7,182 nucleotides of DNA. Origin: Fimbriimonadales bacterium (GTDB lineage: Bacteria > Armatimonadota > Fimbriimonadia > Fimbriimonadales > GBS-DC). Within the stretch, counting starts at the first letter, position 1; every line of letters starts with the position of its first letter. Both the position numbers and the translations under genes were made by a program. Shown here one piece after another: positions 1 through 5,568 of this stretch. A model generated the notes under the pieces. That model searched no databases. It worked only from the letters and a program-made list of their open reading frames with translations, and was not told the DNA's origin. The stretch covers positions 1-7,182 of the forward strand of contig JAOAFW010000431.1 in NCBI GenBank assembly GCA_026416065.1. Direction: 5' to 3'.

Positions 1-945
1 CCAGAGCCGAACCTGAACGACATCAAGTTCGTGGGCAACTTCGGCGCGTATCCGGGCGACCCGCCTCAGACGGGCGATGTGCAAATCTTGACTTATTACG
101 GCGGCACGACGACCTTCACCTACCTGCGCACCACGCCGCTGGGCCAGAGCATCACCTTGCAGCCCGGGCTGTACTACGCGATTGTCGTGGCTGACGAGGA
201 TTTTGGCGCCGCTGGTCCTTTCGACTCCTACACGGCGTTGGCGATGGGTGCGCCGGGCGGTCCGAAACTCAAGAACCCGTCTGCCAACAACCGCTATTAC
301 AGTCCGCGTGGGCTTGGTTCCCAGAACATCGGAGGTCTCTTGGTTCCTGCCAGCTGGCAGCGGTTCCGCTACAACCCCGCCACCTTCCCCTGTGAGCGCA
401 TTCTGAACTCCGACCTGGAGTTCAAGGACGACCAGGGGCACGGTCCCGCGTTGTATCATGGTGTGCTGGGCTTCCGCAACTCTGCGGCGCAGCCTGGCAA
501 AGTGACAGGCACGGCAGTTACTTCCGGCATCGACACTGCGTCCCCGCCCACAAATGTGGAAGTCATCTTCTATCGCCCGGGCACGAAACAGCGCGTGGCG
601 CGGTTTAGTGGTCCGTCGGCGGCAGGTCCCAACTTCCCCTTCGACACGCTCAACATCCAGGCAGGCGTGTACGATGTGGTTGTGCGCCCGATCTATGCCC
701 CGTCCATCATCTTCGTTAACTGCCCGACCAATATCTGCGTGACGAACGTTCAGTTCTCACCTGATCGGCACTGGCTGAGCGTGCGCATCCCGAATGTGAA
801 TGTGTCGGGCACAGTGGACTTGTGCACGGTCAACCTGCCGAACGGCGACACCAACGCCGACCTGATTGTGGACGACGCTGATCTGCTGATCGTGCTGTTC
901 AACTTCGGCGCGCAGGGCGAGGACGGCGACGAAGTCTGCAACTAA
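1..945 (+). CDS. Secreted/surface protein with C-terminal single dockerin-like EF-hand loop (5' partial)
   Basis: The reading frame is open from base 1, so this is the 3' part of a longer gene; 314 residues are visible and the GTG at 31 is probably internal. The visible part looks like successive beta-sandwich segments: two similar stretches, LQPGLYYAIVVADED and IQAGVYDVVVRPIYAP, each follow a predicted strand-rich block. The C-terminus has one 12-residue calcium loop, D-T-N-A-D-L-I-V-D-D-A-D (window residues 283-294, bases 847-882), with acidic or Asn side chains at loop positions 1, 3, 5, 9 and 12, followed by LLIVLFNFG. That is one half of a type I dockerin; the usual second repeat is absent. 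Such single-loop tails are common on secreted proteins of Armatimonadota and Planctomycetota. There is no visible catalytic motif, and the signal peptide would lie upstream. Family function is unknown; export and calcium binding are inferred. A strong terminator follows 20 bases after the stop. Confidence 0.75.
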   Translation, partial: PEPNLNDIKFVGNFGAYPGDPPQTGDVQILTYYGGTTTFTYLRTTPLGQSITLQPGLYYAIVVADEDFGAAGPFDSYTALAMGAPGGPKLKNPSANNRYYSPRGLGSQNIGGLLVPASWQRFRYNPATFPCERILNSDLEFKDDQGHGPALYHGVLGFRNSAAQPGKVTGTAVTSGIDTASPPTNVEVIFYRPGTKQRVARFSGPSAAGPNFPFDTLNIQAGVYDVVVRPIYAPSIIFVNCPTNICVTNVQFSPDRHWLSVRIPNVNVSGTVDLCTVNLPNGDTNADLIVDDADLLIVLFNFGAQGEDGDEVCN

Positions 946-965
946 TCGATCGATGCATCATCTTC

Positions 966-997
966 GGAGGGCAATTTCCCCGATTGCCCTCCTTTTT
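966..997 (+). terminator. Rho-independent terminator
   Basis: A perfect 10-bp stem (GGAGGGCAAT at 966-975 with ATTGCCCTCC at 983-992) encloses a 7-nt loop and is followed directly by TTTTTC. It ends the surface-protein transcript and insulates the prepilin gene that starts 66 bases later. Confidence 0.93.
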
Positions 998-1049
998 CTA
1001 TCTTTGGTTAAGCAGGAATTTAAGCGTGTTGGGGGTAGTTAATTCACAC

Positions 1050-1055
1050 AGGAGG
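1050..1055 (+). promoter_or_regulatory. Shine-Dalgarno AGGAGG of the prepilin gene
   Basis: A full AGGAGG lies 7 nt before the ATG at 1063. It fixes that start, which also places the prepilin cleavage motif at residues 5-10 as expected. No convincing -10/-35 pair is visible between the terminator and this site, so the promoter of this gene was not identified. Confidence 0.85.
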
Positions 1056-1062
1056 CGCGATT

Positions 1063-2022
1063 ATGCGTACACGAGGATTTACTCTGATCGAACTACTGGT
1101 GGTGATTGCGATTATCGCCATCTTGGCGAGTATCTTATTCCCTGTCTTTGCGCAAGCGCGCGAGTCGGCGCGTCAAACGAACTGTATTAGCCGTTTCAAC
1201 CAGGTCTCCCGGGCGGTGGTGATGTATACCAGCGATTACGAAACCACGCAGCCCCTTACCCAGTGGTTTGCGTCGTTCGCAGGTCAAGATAACTGCACCG
1301 ACCGTATTCTGGCGCAGTTAATCATGCCCTATGTGAAGAACTGGCAGATGTTCCGCTGCCCGTCGGACCCGCAGGCGACGGACGCGATTCTGGACGCCTG
1401 TCCGCAGGACAACGAGGCGCCGCCCACGCAGCAGTGTATCCGCGAGTACCGCTGGGCACTGAAAACCAACCTCGGCTACAACTACACCTACCTGTCCCCG
1501 ATTATGCGCGACGCGAACACGAACCGATGGTACAACAAGCCCGCCACCGACGCGCAGATTGGGCGCCCCTCACAGACGGTACTGTTCGTGGACAGCCTCT
1601 GGTGGCGCGACCCGGCGTCCCGTCAGCCCCTGTGCGGCGGCAACTGGATTGTGATGCCTCCATGTCGTTTCTACCGCAATCAGGCAGGGCAGAATGTGGA
1701 TACCTTCACGGTAGTGCGCAGCGAGTGCGACAGCGGACGTGCGAACGGCTGGTACGACTACCAGGGCAACTCGTGTAGCATGGGAGCGCGCCCTGCGTGC
1801 TGGCGTCTGCAGACCGCCACGGGCTGGTACACCTGGATGGAGTTCGGTGGTGCGTGGCCCTTCCACCGGCGCGAGCGGATGACCGTCGCGTTCGCCGATG
1901 GTCACGCGAAATCGTATCGTCCTTCGCAACTGACTCAGGGCTGCGATGCGCGCCCGCAGTGCGGCGGCTTCATCCAAGACCCAGAGCAGTACCTGTGGGA
2001 TCTGGATGACTACGGGCGGTGA
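1063..2022 (+). CDS. Type IV prepilin-like protein (H-X9-DG / DUF1559-like family), cysteine-rich
   Basis: A 319-residue class III signal peptide protein. The leader MRTRG is followed by FTLIELLVVIAIIAIL; prepilin peptidase should cut between G5 and F6, and E10 is the conserved Glu5 of mature pilins. Residues 6-27 form the hydrophobic helix, and the following FPVFAQARESARQ is the hallmark continuation in Armatimonadota. The C-terminal part has PFHRRERMTVAFADGHAKSY (residues 266-285), the H-x-DG signature of this family, but with ten rather than nine residues between H268 and D279. There are 12 cysteines (41, 78, 99, 113, 125, 191, 201, 222, 238, 246, 294, 300), which suggests several disulphides after export. 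Family members are pseudopilin-like and exported or surface-attached; individual functions are mostly unknown and their large numbers per genome argue against all being major pilins. The next gene starts 6 nt after the stop and probably belongs to the same operon. Confidence 0.92.
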   Translation: MRTRGFTLIELLVVIAIIAILASILFPVFAQARESARQTNCISRFNQVSRAVVMYTSDYETTQPLTQWFASFAGQDNCTDRILAQLIMPYVKNWQMFRCPSDPQATDAILDACPQDNEAPPTQQCIREYRWALKTNLGYNYTYLSPIMRDANTNRWYNKPATDAQIGRPSQTVLFVDSLWWRDPASRQPLCGGNWIVMPPCRFYRNQAGQNVDTFTVVRSECDSGRANGWYDYQGNSCSMGARPACWRLQTATGWYTWMEFGGAWPFHRRERMTVAFADGHAKSYRPSQLTQGCDARPQCGGFIQDPEQYLWDLDDYGR

Positions 2023-2023
2023 T
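2015..2023 (+). promoter_or_regulatory. Extended Shine-Dalgarno overlapping the prepilin stop codon
   Basis: GGCGGTGAT matches GGAGGTGAT, the extended complement of the 16S 3' tail, at 8 of 9 positions. It contains the TGA stop of the prepilin gene (2020-2022) and ends 5 nt before the ATG at 2029. Ribosomes finishing the prepilin would sit over it, so translational coupling is likely. Confidence 0.6.
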
Positions 2024-2028
2024 GCGCG

Positions 2029-2271
2029 ATGCAAGTCTCTAAACCCGTAGCGATTGGCATTCTGGTCGTTGCCCTCATCGCGCTGGCGGCGGCGCTGTGG
2101 TTCACCTACGGTGGGGGCGGGAGCCAAGGCGGCGTGCCCGACACGGCGTATCCGAAGTCGGAAGGCGGACCGGGTGTGGAAGCGACGGGTGGCGAACCGC
2201 TGTATACAGGTTCCGGACCCGCCGGTACACTTCCATTGGAAGGTCAAGCCAGCGGCGGCGGTGGGCGATGA
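2029..2271 (+). CDS. Small single-pass membrane protein with Gly/Pro-rich tail
   Basis: An 80-residue protein of no family I recognise. Residues 6-26 (PVAIGILVVALIALAAALWFT) form one strong transmembrane helix. The N-terminal K5 before the helix and the absence of basic residues just after it suggest N-in/C-out topology. The tail (27-80) is low in complexity, with about 19 Gly in 54 residues plus several Pro, Ser and Thr; it ends ASGGGGR and is probably disordered outside the membrane. The start is supported by an extended Shine-Dalgarno sequence and by the hydrophobic segment beginning at once. It follows the prepilin by 6 nt and is presumably co-translated with it, so a role in pilin-like protein handling or anchoring is a reasonable guess from context only. 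Base composition and third-position GC match the neighbours, which supports a real gene despite the size. Confidence 0.7.
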   Translation: MQVSKPVAIGILVVALIALAAALWFTYGGGGSQGGVPDTAYPKSEGGPGVEATGGEPLYTGSGPAGTLPLEGQASGGGGR

Positions 2272-2273
2272 GA

Positions 2274-2308
2274 AGCAGGGGAGAGCGCGTGCGTGGCTCT
2301 CCCCTGCT
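2274..2308. terminator. Perfect inverted repeat between convergent genes, probable bidirectional terminator
   Basis: AGCAGGGGAGAGC (2274-2286) and its exact complement (2296-2308) form a 13-bp hairpin with a 9-nt loop. It starts 2 nt after the stop of the small membrane protein and ends 21 nt from the stop of the minus-strand kinase. The right side runs into ATTAAACG and the left side (minus strand) into TCTCAT, so neither direction has a proper U tract. Its position still makes a transcription stop or 3'-end stabiliser the most likely job. Confidence 0.6.
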
Positions 2309-2329
2309 ATTAAACGGCTCAGGACCGGC

Positions 2330-3319
2330 TTAGCCCAATTTCAAGCCCGGTGCGTTGGGCGCGAGGGGAATAAGTTTCTCAGCGACCTCACGCATTGCCG
2401 GGAGCGTCCGTTCAGGATGGAGCGTGAGGAAGATGACCGTGCCGCCTGCGCCGCCCGCGCCGGCGAGTTTTGCGCCCAGTGCGCCGCTCTCTAAAGCGAC
2501 TTGTACGAGCTGATCGAGCGATTCACCGCTACCCCCCAGTTCCCGAATAATCGCGTAGTTCTCGTTCATCAGGTAGGCGAGCTGTTTCCAGTCGTGGGTC
2601 AGCAGCGCGGTTTTCGCCTCGCGTGCAAGCCTCCCAATCCGCCGCATGCCTTCTACAACGGCTGCCTCGCCTGACTCCCAGCGGGCGCGCAGGTTCGCAT
2701 GCACCGCACCGGAAAAACGCTTGCCCCCCGTCGTCGCCAGCCAGAGCGGAAGGGATATGCCCTGCAGGTAGCCTTGCAGTGCCTCCACGCTCGCCAGAGG
2801 CTCCGTGGGGTCTGCACCCAGCAACTCCTTATCACGGAAATCCATCAGGTTTAGCCCGCCGAACACCGCCATATAGAAATCCTGATATCCGCAGGCAACC
2901 TGCAACTCCTGCGCCTCCATCCGACGCACGCGCTCCGCGAGTTGATGGGGCGTCGCCCAAGTTTCTCGGCGATAGCGCAGCAGACAGGCGACAATCGCGG
3001 TCAGCACCGCGGACGAACCCGCCAGCCCCGACTGAGCAGGGATGTCGGTCTCGATGCGCAGGCTGAACGGCGCGCTCTCTATAGTGAAGCCCAGCCCCTG
3101 CAGGGCAACGCGACACACATCGAACTCGTCGGATTGCAACTCCAGCGTGTCAGGGCTAACAAGGCGTTCGCGAGACTGGAAAGTGAGCCGTGCAGACGGC
3201 TCCAGCGTGCAACGCGCTCGCAACGGCACAGCGCAGGCGATGACCGTACCCCCATACATATCGCTGGGGTTGCCGATAATCCCCGCGCGCCCCGGCGCCG
3301 AACACCGAATGGGGTGCAT
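2330..3319 (-). CDS. GHMP-family sugar kinase, glucuronokinase/heptose-kinase-like
   Basis: A 329-residue ATP-dependent small-molecule kinase. All three GHMP motifs are visible: motif 1 APGRAGIIGNPSD (residues 8-20) near the N-terminus, motif 2 PAQSGLAGSSA (94-104), the phosphate-binding loop, and motif 3 GAKLAGAGGAGG (282-293). GYQDFYMAVFGGLNLMDF (144-161) carries D147, the expected catalytic Asp. The GNPSD-MYGG and GLNLMDF stretches resemble glucuronokinases, while GYQDFYMAVFGGLN also resembles GKQDQYAAAFGGLN of D-glycero-D-manno-heptose 7-phosphate kinases, so the substrate is likely a sugar or sugar acid but cannot be fixed from sequence alone. The conserved N-terminal motif begins within a few residues of the ATG at 3319, supporting that start. 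It stands alone on the minus strand, divergent from the peptidase gene, with no nucleotide-sugar genes nearby to identify the pathway. Confidence 0.88.
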   Translation of the reverse strand: MHPIRCSAPGRAGIIGNPSDMYGGTVIACAVPLRARCTLEPSARLTFQSRERLVSPDTLELQSDEFDVCRVALQGLGFTIESAPFSLRIETDIPAQSGLAGSSAVLTAIVACLLRYRRETWATPHQLAERVRRMEAQELQVACGYQDFYMAVFGGLNLMDFRDKELLGADPTEPLASVEALQGYLQGISLPLWLATTGGKRFSGAVHANLRARWESGEAAVVEGMRRIGRLAREAKTALLTHDWKQLAYLMNENYAIIRELGGSGESLDQLVQVALESGALGAKLAGAGGAGGTVIFLTLHPERTLPAMREVAEKLIPLAPNAPGLKLG

Positions 3320-3325
3320 ACCAGC

Positions 3326-3331
3326 CCTATA
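3326..3331 (-). promoter_or_regulatory. Possible -10 box (TATAGG) of the GHMP kinase gene
   Basis: On the minus strand TATAGG lies 6 nt before the ATG at 3319, which would put transcription start at or next to the start codon. An alternative, TGTAAT (3339-3334), lies 14 nt from the ATG and would give a leader of about 8 nt. Either way the leader is very short and no strong Shine-Dalgarno is seen. Both boxes are imperfect. Confidence 0.35.
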
Positions 3332-3372
3332 CGATTACACGAGCGCGATTCCTGCCATGGACGCCTGATTGG

Positions 3373-3378
3373 TATAAT
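3373..3378 (+). promoter_or_regulatory. TATAAT -10 box of the M20 peptidase gene, leaderless type
   Basis: A perfect TATAAT within TTGGTATAATTC lies 9 nt before the ATG at 3388. The TGG immediately before it makes an extended -10 element. Transcription starting 7-10 nt downstream falls at or within 3 nt of the ATG, and there is no Shine-Dalgarno in between (TCCTGCGCC), so a leaderless mRNA is predicted. No clear -35 hexamer is present. Confidence 0.78.
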
Positions 3379-3387
3379 TCCTGCGCC

Positions 3388-4617
3388 ATGAAATATCTGA
3401 GTCTCATCACTAGCTTCCTCTGGTGCGTTGCGTGGGCGAGCGATTATCAGCCGCTGCTGAACCGCGAACGAATGACTGCGCTGTTTATCGAGATGGCGCG
3501 TATCGAGAGCGGTTCGGAGAACGAGGCAGCGATGTGCGAGTTCGTGGCGAGGCAGTTGCGCACACTGGGCGCGGAGACCGTCGTCGACGACGAAGCGAGC
3601 AAGCAGATTGGCGGCACAGGGGGGAATGTGTTTGCCCGCTTCAAGGGCACGGTGAACGCGCCGCCGCTCCTGCTGAACGCGCATGTAGACACGGTCTACT
3701 CCACGCAGAACATCCAGATTATTCGCGACGAGAACGAAATCCGCACGGATGGCAAAACGATTTTAGGTGCGGACAACAAGGCGGGCGTGGCGATTATTCT
3801 GGAAGTCATTCGCACGCTCAAGGAGCGCAACCTGCCTCATCCGCCGCTGGAGGTCGTGTTTACCATTCGCGAGGAGAAGGGGTTGCTGGGCGCGAAAGCG
3901 TTCGACACGAAGCTACTCAGGGCGCGCACCGGGCTGGTGGTGGACGGGCGTGAAGACCCCAGTGCACTCTTCGTGCAGTCGCCTACACACTGGAAGTTCG
4001 AGGTCGTGTTTCAGGGCAGGGCGGCGCACGCAGGCGCGGAACCAGAAAAAGGCAGAAACGCTATCGCGATGGCGGCGAAAGCCATCGCGCAGATGGAGTG
4101 GGGACGGCTGGACGCCGAGACCACCGCGAATATCGGCGTGATTGAAGGGGGGCAGGCGATGAACGTGGTGCCTGACCGCGTGAAACTCGTCGGCGAGTTC
4201 CGCAGCTTCGATCCCAATCGCGTGAAATCGCTCACCGAACGCTGGAAAGCCGTCTGTGAGCAGGTCGCACAGGAGAGCGAGGGCAAAGCAGAAGTTAACT
4301 TCAGCCAGACGTTCGAGGCGGTGCGCCTTGCGCCCAACGCGCCGATTGTGCAAGCCGCTGTCGCCGGGCTAAAAACCGTGGGGATAGAGCCGAAGCTGGA
4401 GCGCACCGGGGGCGGCTCGGACGCGAACGCTTTCGCCCTCAAGGGCATCCAGTGTCTGGTGTTCCCCACCGGCGCAGACCGCATCCACACCCCGCAGGAG
4501 CGACTGATTCTGCGGAACTTCTACCTCTGCGGCGAGGGCGTACTCCAGACGATTGTGTACTGGGCGAGGCGTTATCAGCCGTCTACCGGGCCAGATGGCT
4601 CTGTAGCCATTCCGTAG
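3388..4617 (+). CDS. M20-family metallopeptidase, PepT-like, with probable signal peptide
   Basis: A 409-residue di-zinc aminopeptidase of the M20 (PepT/PepT-2-like) type, expected to remove N-terminal residues from short peptides. The metal and catalytic residues are all visible: H99 and D101 in NAHVDTV, bridging D129 in GADNKAG, general base E162 and ligand E163 in REEKG, D186 in VVDGRED, and H367 in RIHTPQE. H214 in GRAAHAG belongs to the dimerisation (lid) domain, roughly residues 198-310. Length is normal for the family. The N-terminus MKYLSLITSFLWCVAWA (1-17) looks like a signal peptide with an AWA|S cleavage site. Family members normally begin near NRERMTALF (residue 25 here) and are cytoplasmic, so export is an unusual inferred property. 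The start is supported by the promoter 9 nt upstream; an internal start at M29 would remove the first family-like residues. The 3' end overlaps the convergent hydrolase gene by 35 bp. Confidence 0.9.
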   Translation: MKYLSLITSFLWCVAWASDYQPLLNRERMTALFIEMARIESGSENEAAMCEFVARQLRTLGAETVVDDEASKQIGGTGGNVFARFKGTVNAPPLLLNAHVDTVYSTQNIQIIRDENEIRTDGKTILGADNKAGVAIILEVIRTLKERNLPHPPLEVVFTIREEKGLLGAKAFDTKLLRARTGLVVDGREDPSALFVQSPTHWKFEVVFQGRAAHAGAEPEKGRNAIAMAAKAIAQMEWGRLDAETTANIGVIEGGQAMNVVPDRVKLVGEFRSFDPNRVKSLTERWKAVCEQVAQESEGKAEVNFSQTFEAVRLAPNAPIVQAAVAGLKTVGIEPKLERTGGGSDANAFALKGIQCLVFPTGADRIHTPQERLILRNFYLCGEGVLQTIVYWARRYQPSTGPDGSVAIP

Positions 4618-5335
4618 TCTGCCCAATCAGCGCGCGCTCATGTTCAGGCTGCGTGAAGGTGTGGTCTGCGCCTTCGATCAGGCGGAACTCGAAGCGTGAG
4701 GCGCTGGTGAACGCGCGTTCGTAGGCGCGCCCCTCGTCGGGCAGCACCGCCTGATCTGCGGAGCCGTGCAACACCAGAACGCTTCCTTTATAGCCCCGTA
4801 CGCTCTCCAGCGGCTTGAGTGCGGGCAGCTCGCGATAGAAGTTCACACCGACCAGAAACCCGCCGCGATTCTGGGGCTTATCAGGCACACCTGTAGGGGG
4901 CATCCAGCGTAGAGGGTTGGACACAGGCGCCCACAGCACGAGGGTTTTTAACACACCGGCGCGCGGCTGGCTGAGCGCGACCACACACCCACCCAGCGAG
5001 AAGCCGAGCATCGCGATACGACTCCCCTCCACGCGCGGCTGTTCTCGCAGGAAGTTCAGGGCGTTCAAAGCGTCGTCTACTTCGCCGCGAATGGTCATCT
5101 CCTCGAACAGCCCCTCGCTGTCGCCCGAGCCCAGAAAATCGAAGCGCAGCACAGCGAAGCCCTCCTGTGCCAGTCGCCGCGCTGTATGCACAAACAGGCG
5201 ATGGCTCTCCGCCTTGTGCCCCGTGAAGCCATGACACATCAGCACGGCAGGCGCACGCCCACGACCTTCAGGCAGGTGCAGCACGCTCGCCATCCGCTTG
5301 CCTCGACTGGGAATCCATAAAAGCTGCTCGTCCAT
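4583..5335 (-). CDS. Alpha/beta hydrolase, esterase-like
   Basis: A 250-residue serine hydrolase. The oxyanion-loop motif HGFTGHKAE begins at residue 35, DFLGSGDSEG (66-75) is the usual strand-4 region, and the nucleophile elbow is GFSLGG (111-116) with S113. The acid is probably D194 in HGSADQAVLP and the His is H225 in EGADHTF. The order, spacing and the GFTGHK motif resemble the cinnamoyl/feruloyl esterase-like and BAAT-like small hydrolases; the cap between about 136 and 178 is short. No signal peptide is seen, so it is probably cytoplasmic. The substrate is unknown; an ester of a small molecule is the likeliest. The ATG at 5335 is preceded by a TATTGT box at 9 nt and no Shine-Dalgarno sequence. 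Its last 35 bp lie within the 3' end of the opposing peptidase gene. Confidence 0.88.
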   Translation of the reverse strand: MDEQLLWIPSRGKRMASVLHLPEGRGRAPAVLMCHGFTGHKAESHRLFVHTARRLAQEGFAVLRFDFLGSGDSEGLFEEMTIRGEVDDALNALNFLREQPRVEGSRIAMLGFSLGGCVVALSQPRAGVLKTLVLWAPVSNPLRWMPPTGVPDKPQNRGGFLVGVNFYRELPALKPLESVRGYKGSVLVLHGSADQAVLPDEGRAYERAFTSASRFEFRLIEGADHTFTQPEHERALIGQTTEWLQSHLAR

Positions 5336-5344
5336 AGCGCCTAT

Positions 5345-5350
5345 ACAATA
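5345..5350 (-). promoter_or_regulatory. -10 box (TATTGT) of the alpha/beta hydrolase gene, leaderless type
   Basis: On the minus strand TATTGT, with the important T, A and final T of TATAAT, lies 9 nt before the ATG at 5335. This is exactly the spacing seen at the peptidase and nuoG genes. The intervening bases (ATAGGCGCT, minus strand) hold no Shine-Dalgarno. Confidence 0.5.
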
Positions 5351-5501
5351 CCTGAGTAATCTTACGACAATGTGAACCCCGCTTTCCCGTAATATCAGAT
5401 ACGGCTATTGGGCAGCGCATGAGGTGCGATCTATGGCGTCCGCGAGATACCGATGCTGCGCGCGTTCACGGGTGTGTTCGCAGTCGCCAACAGCAATCGG
5501 G
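5351..5501. other. Divergent intergenic region without a recognised gene
   Basis: This stretch separates the minus-strand hydrolase promoter from the nadA promoter. I see no tRNA, repeat or convincing coding sequence. A TTCGCA (5477-5482) resembles a -35 hexamer for the nadA promoter but stands 19 nt from TATAAT. Confidence 0.5.
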
Positions 5502-5507
5502 TATAAT
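5502..5507 (+). promoter_or_regulatory. TATAAT -10 box of the nadA transcript
   Basis: A perfect TATAAT inside the same GGTATAATT 9-mer found at the peptidase and nuoG promoters. Here it lies 78 nt before the nadA ATG, so transcription starting near 5513-5516 would leave a 70-nt leader that contains the predicted riboswitch almost from its first bases. Confidence 0.75.
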
Positions 5508-5523
5508 TGCCAAGCCACATAGG

Positions 5524-5566
5524 GCGGTGGACAACATCCCCGCGGGCAGTACCCGCTGTTCACCGC
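5524..5566 (+). promoter_or_regulatory. Predicted NAD+-I (nadA motif) riboswitch, single domain
   Basis: Seen directly: P1 is a 10-bp stem, GCGGTGGACA (5524-5533) with TGTTCACCGC (5557-5566), containing one G-U pair. An 8-nt bulge, ACATCCCC (5534-5541), follows on the 5' side only. P2 is GCGGG (5542-5546) with CCCGC (5552-5556), closed by the loop CAGTA. P2 returns directly to P1 with no unpaired base on the 3' side. Known, from memory: the NAD+-I riboswitch has two helices separated by a conserved 5' bulge ACANCCCC, flanked by an A-U pair on the P1 side and a G-C pair on the P2 side; all are present here (A5533-U5557, G5542-C5556). It occurs upstream of nadA, as here. Inference: NAD+ binding lowers nadA expression. 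Known examples usually have two tandem domains; only one is seen. Chance is unlikely given sequence, fold and gene all agree, but no ligand data exist here. Confidence 0.8.
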
Positions 5567-5568
5567 AA

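Noticed and set aside
945..955. Palindrome ATCGATCGAT and ATGCAT after the first gene
   Set aside because: Short self-complementary tetramer repeats with no repeat elsewhere in the window; likely chance next to a clear terminator.
1004..1041. Promoter for the prepilin gene between the terminator and its Shine-Dalgarno
   Set aside because: TTGGTT (1004-1009) could be a -35, but no acceptable -10 occurs at 16-18 nt; TAGTTA at 1036 is too poor a match.
1570..2247. 225-codon antisense ORF over the prepilin and small membrane protein
   Set aside because: Arg- and Ala-rich shadow frame of a GC-rich gene, with no recognisable domain, promoter or ribosome site.
3424..3429. Lipobox around C13 of the M20 peptidase
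   Set aside because: The residues before the Cys are F-L-W; a Trp at -1 does not fit a lipobox, so an ordinary signal peptide is preferred.
5453..5506. 17-codon ORF (MLRAFTGVFAVANSNRV) upstream of nadA as a possible leader peptide
   Set aside because: Its stop codon lies within the TATAAT box, so it would not be on the nadA transcript, and no ribosome site precedes it.
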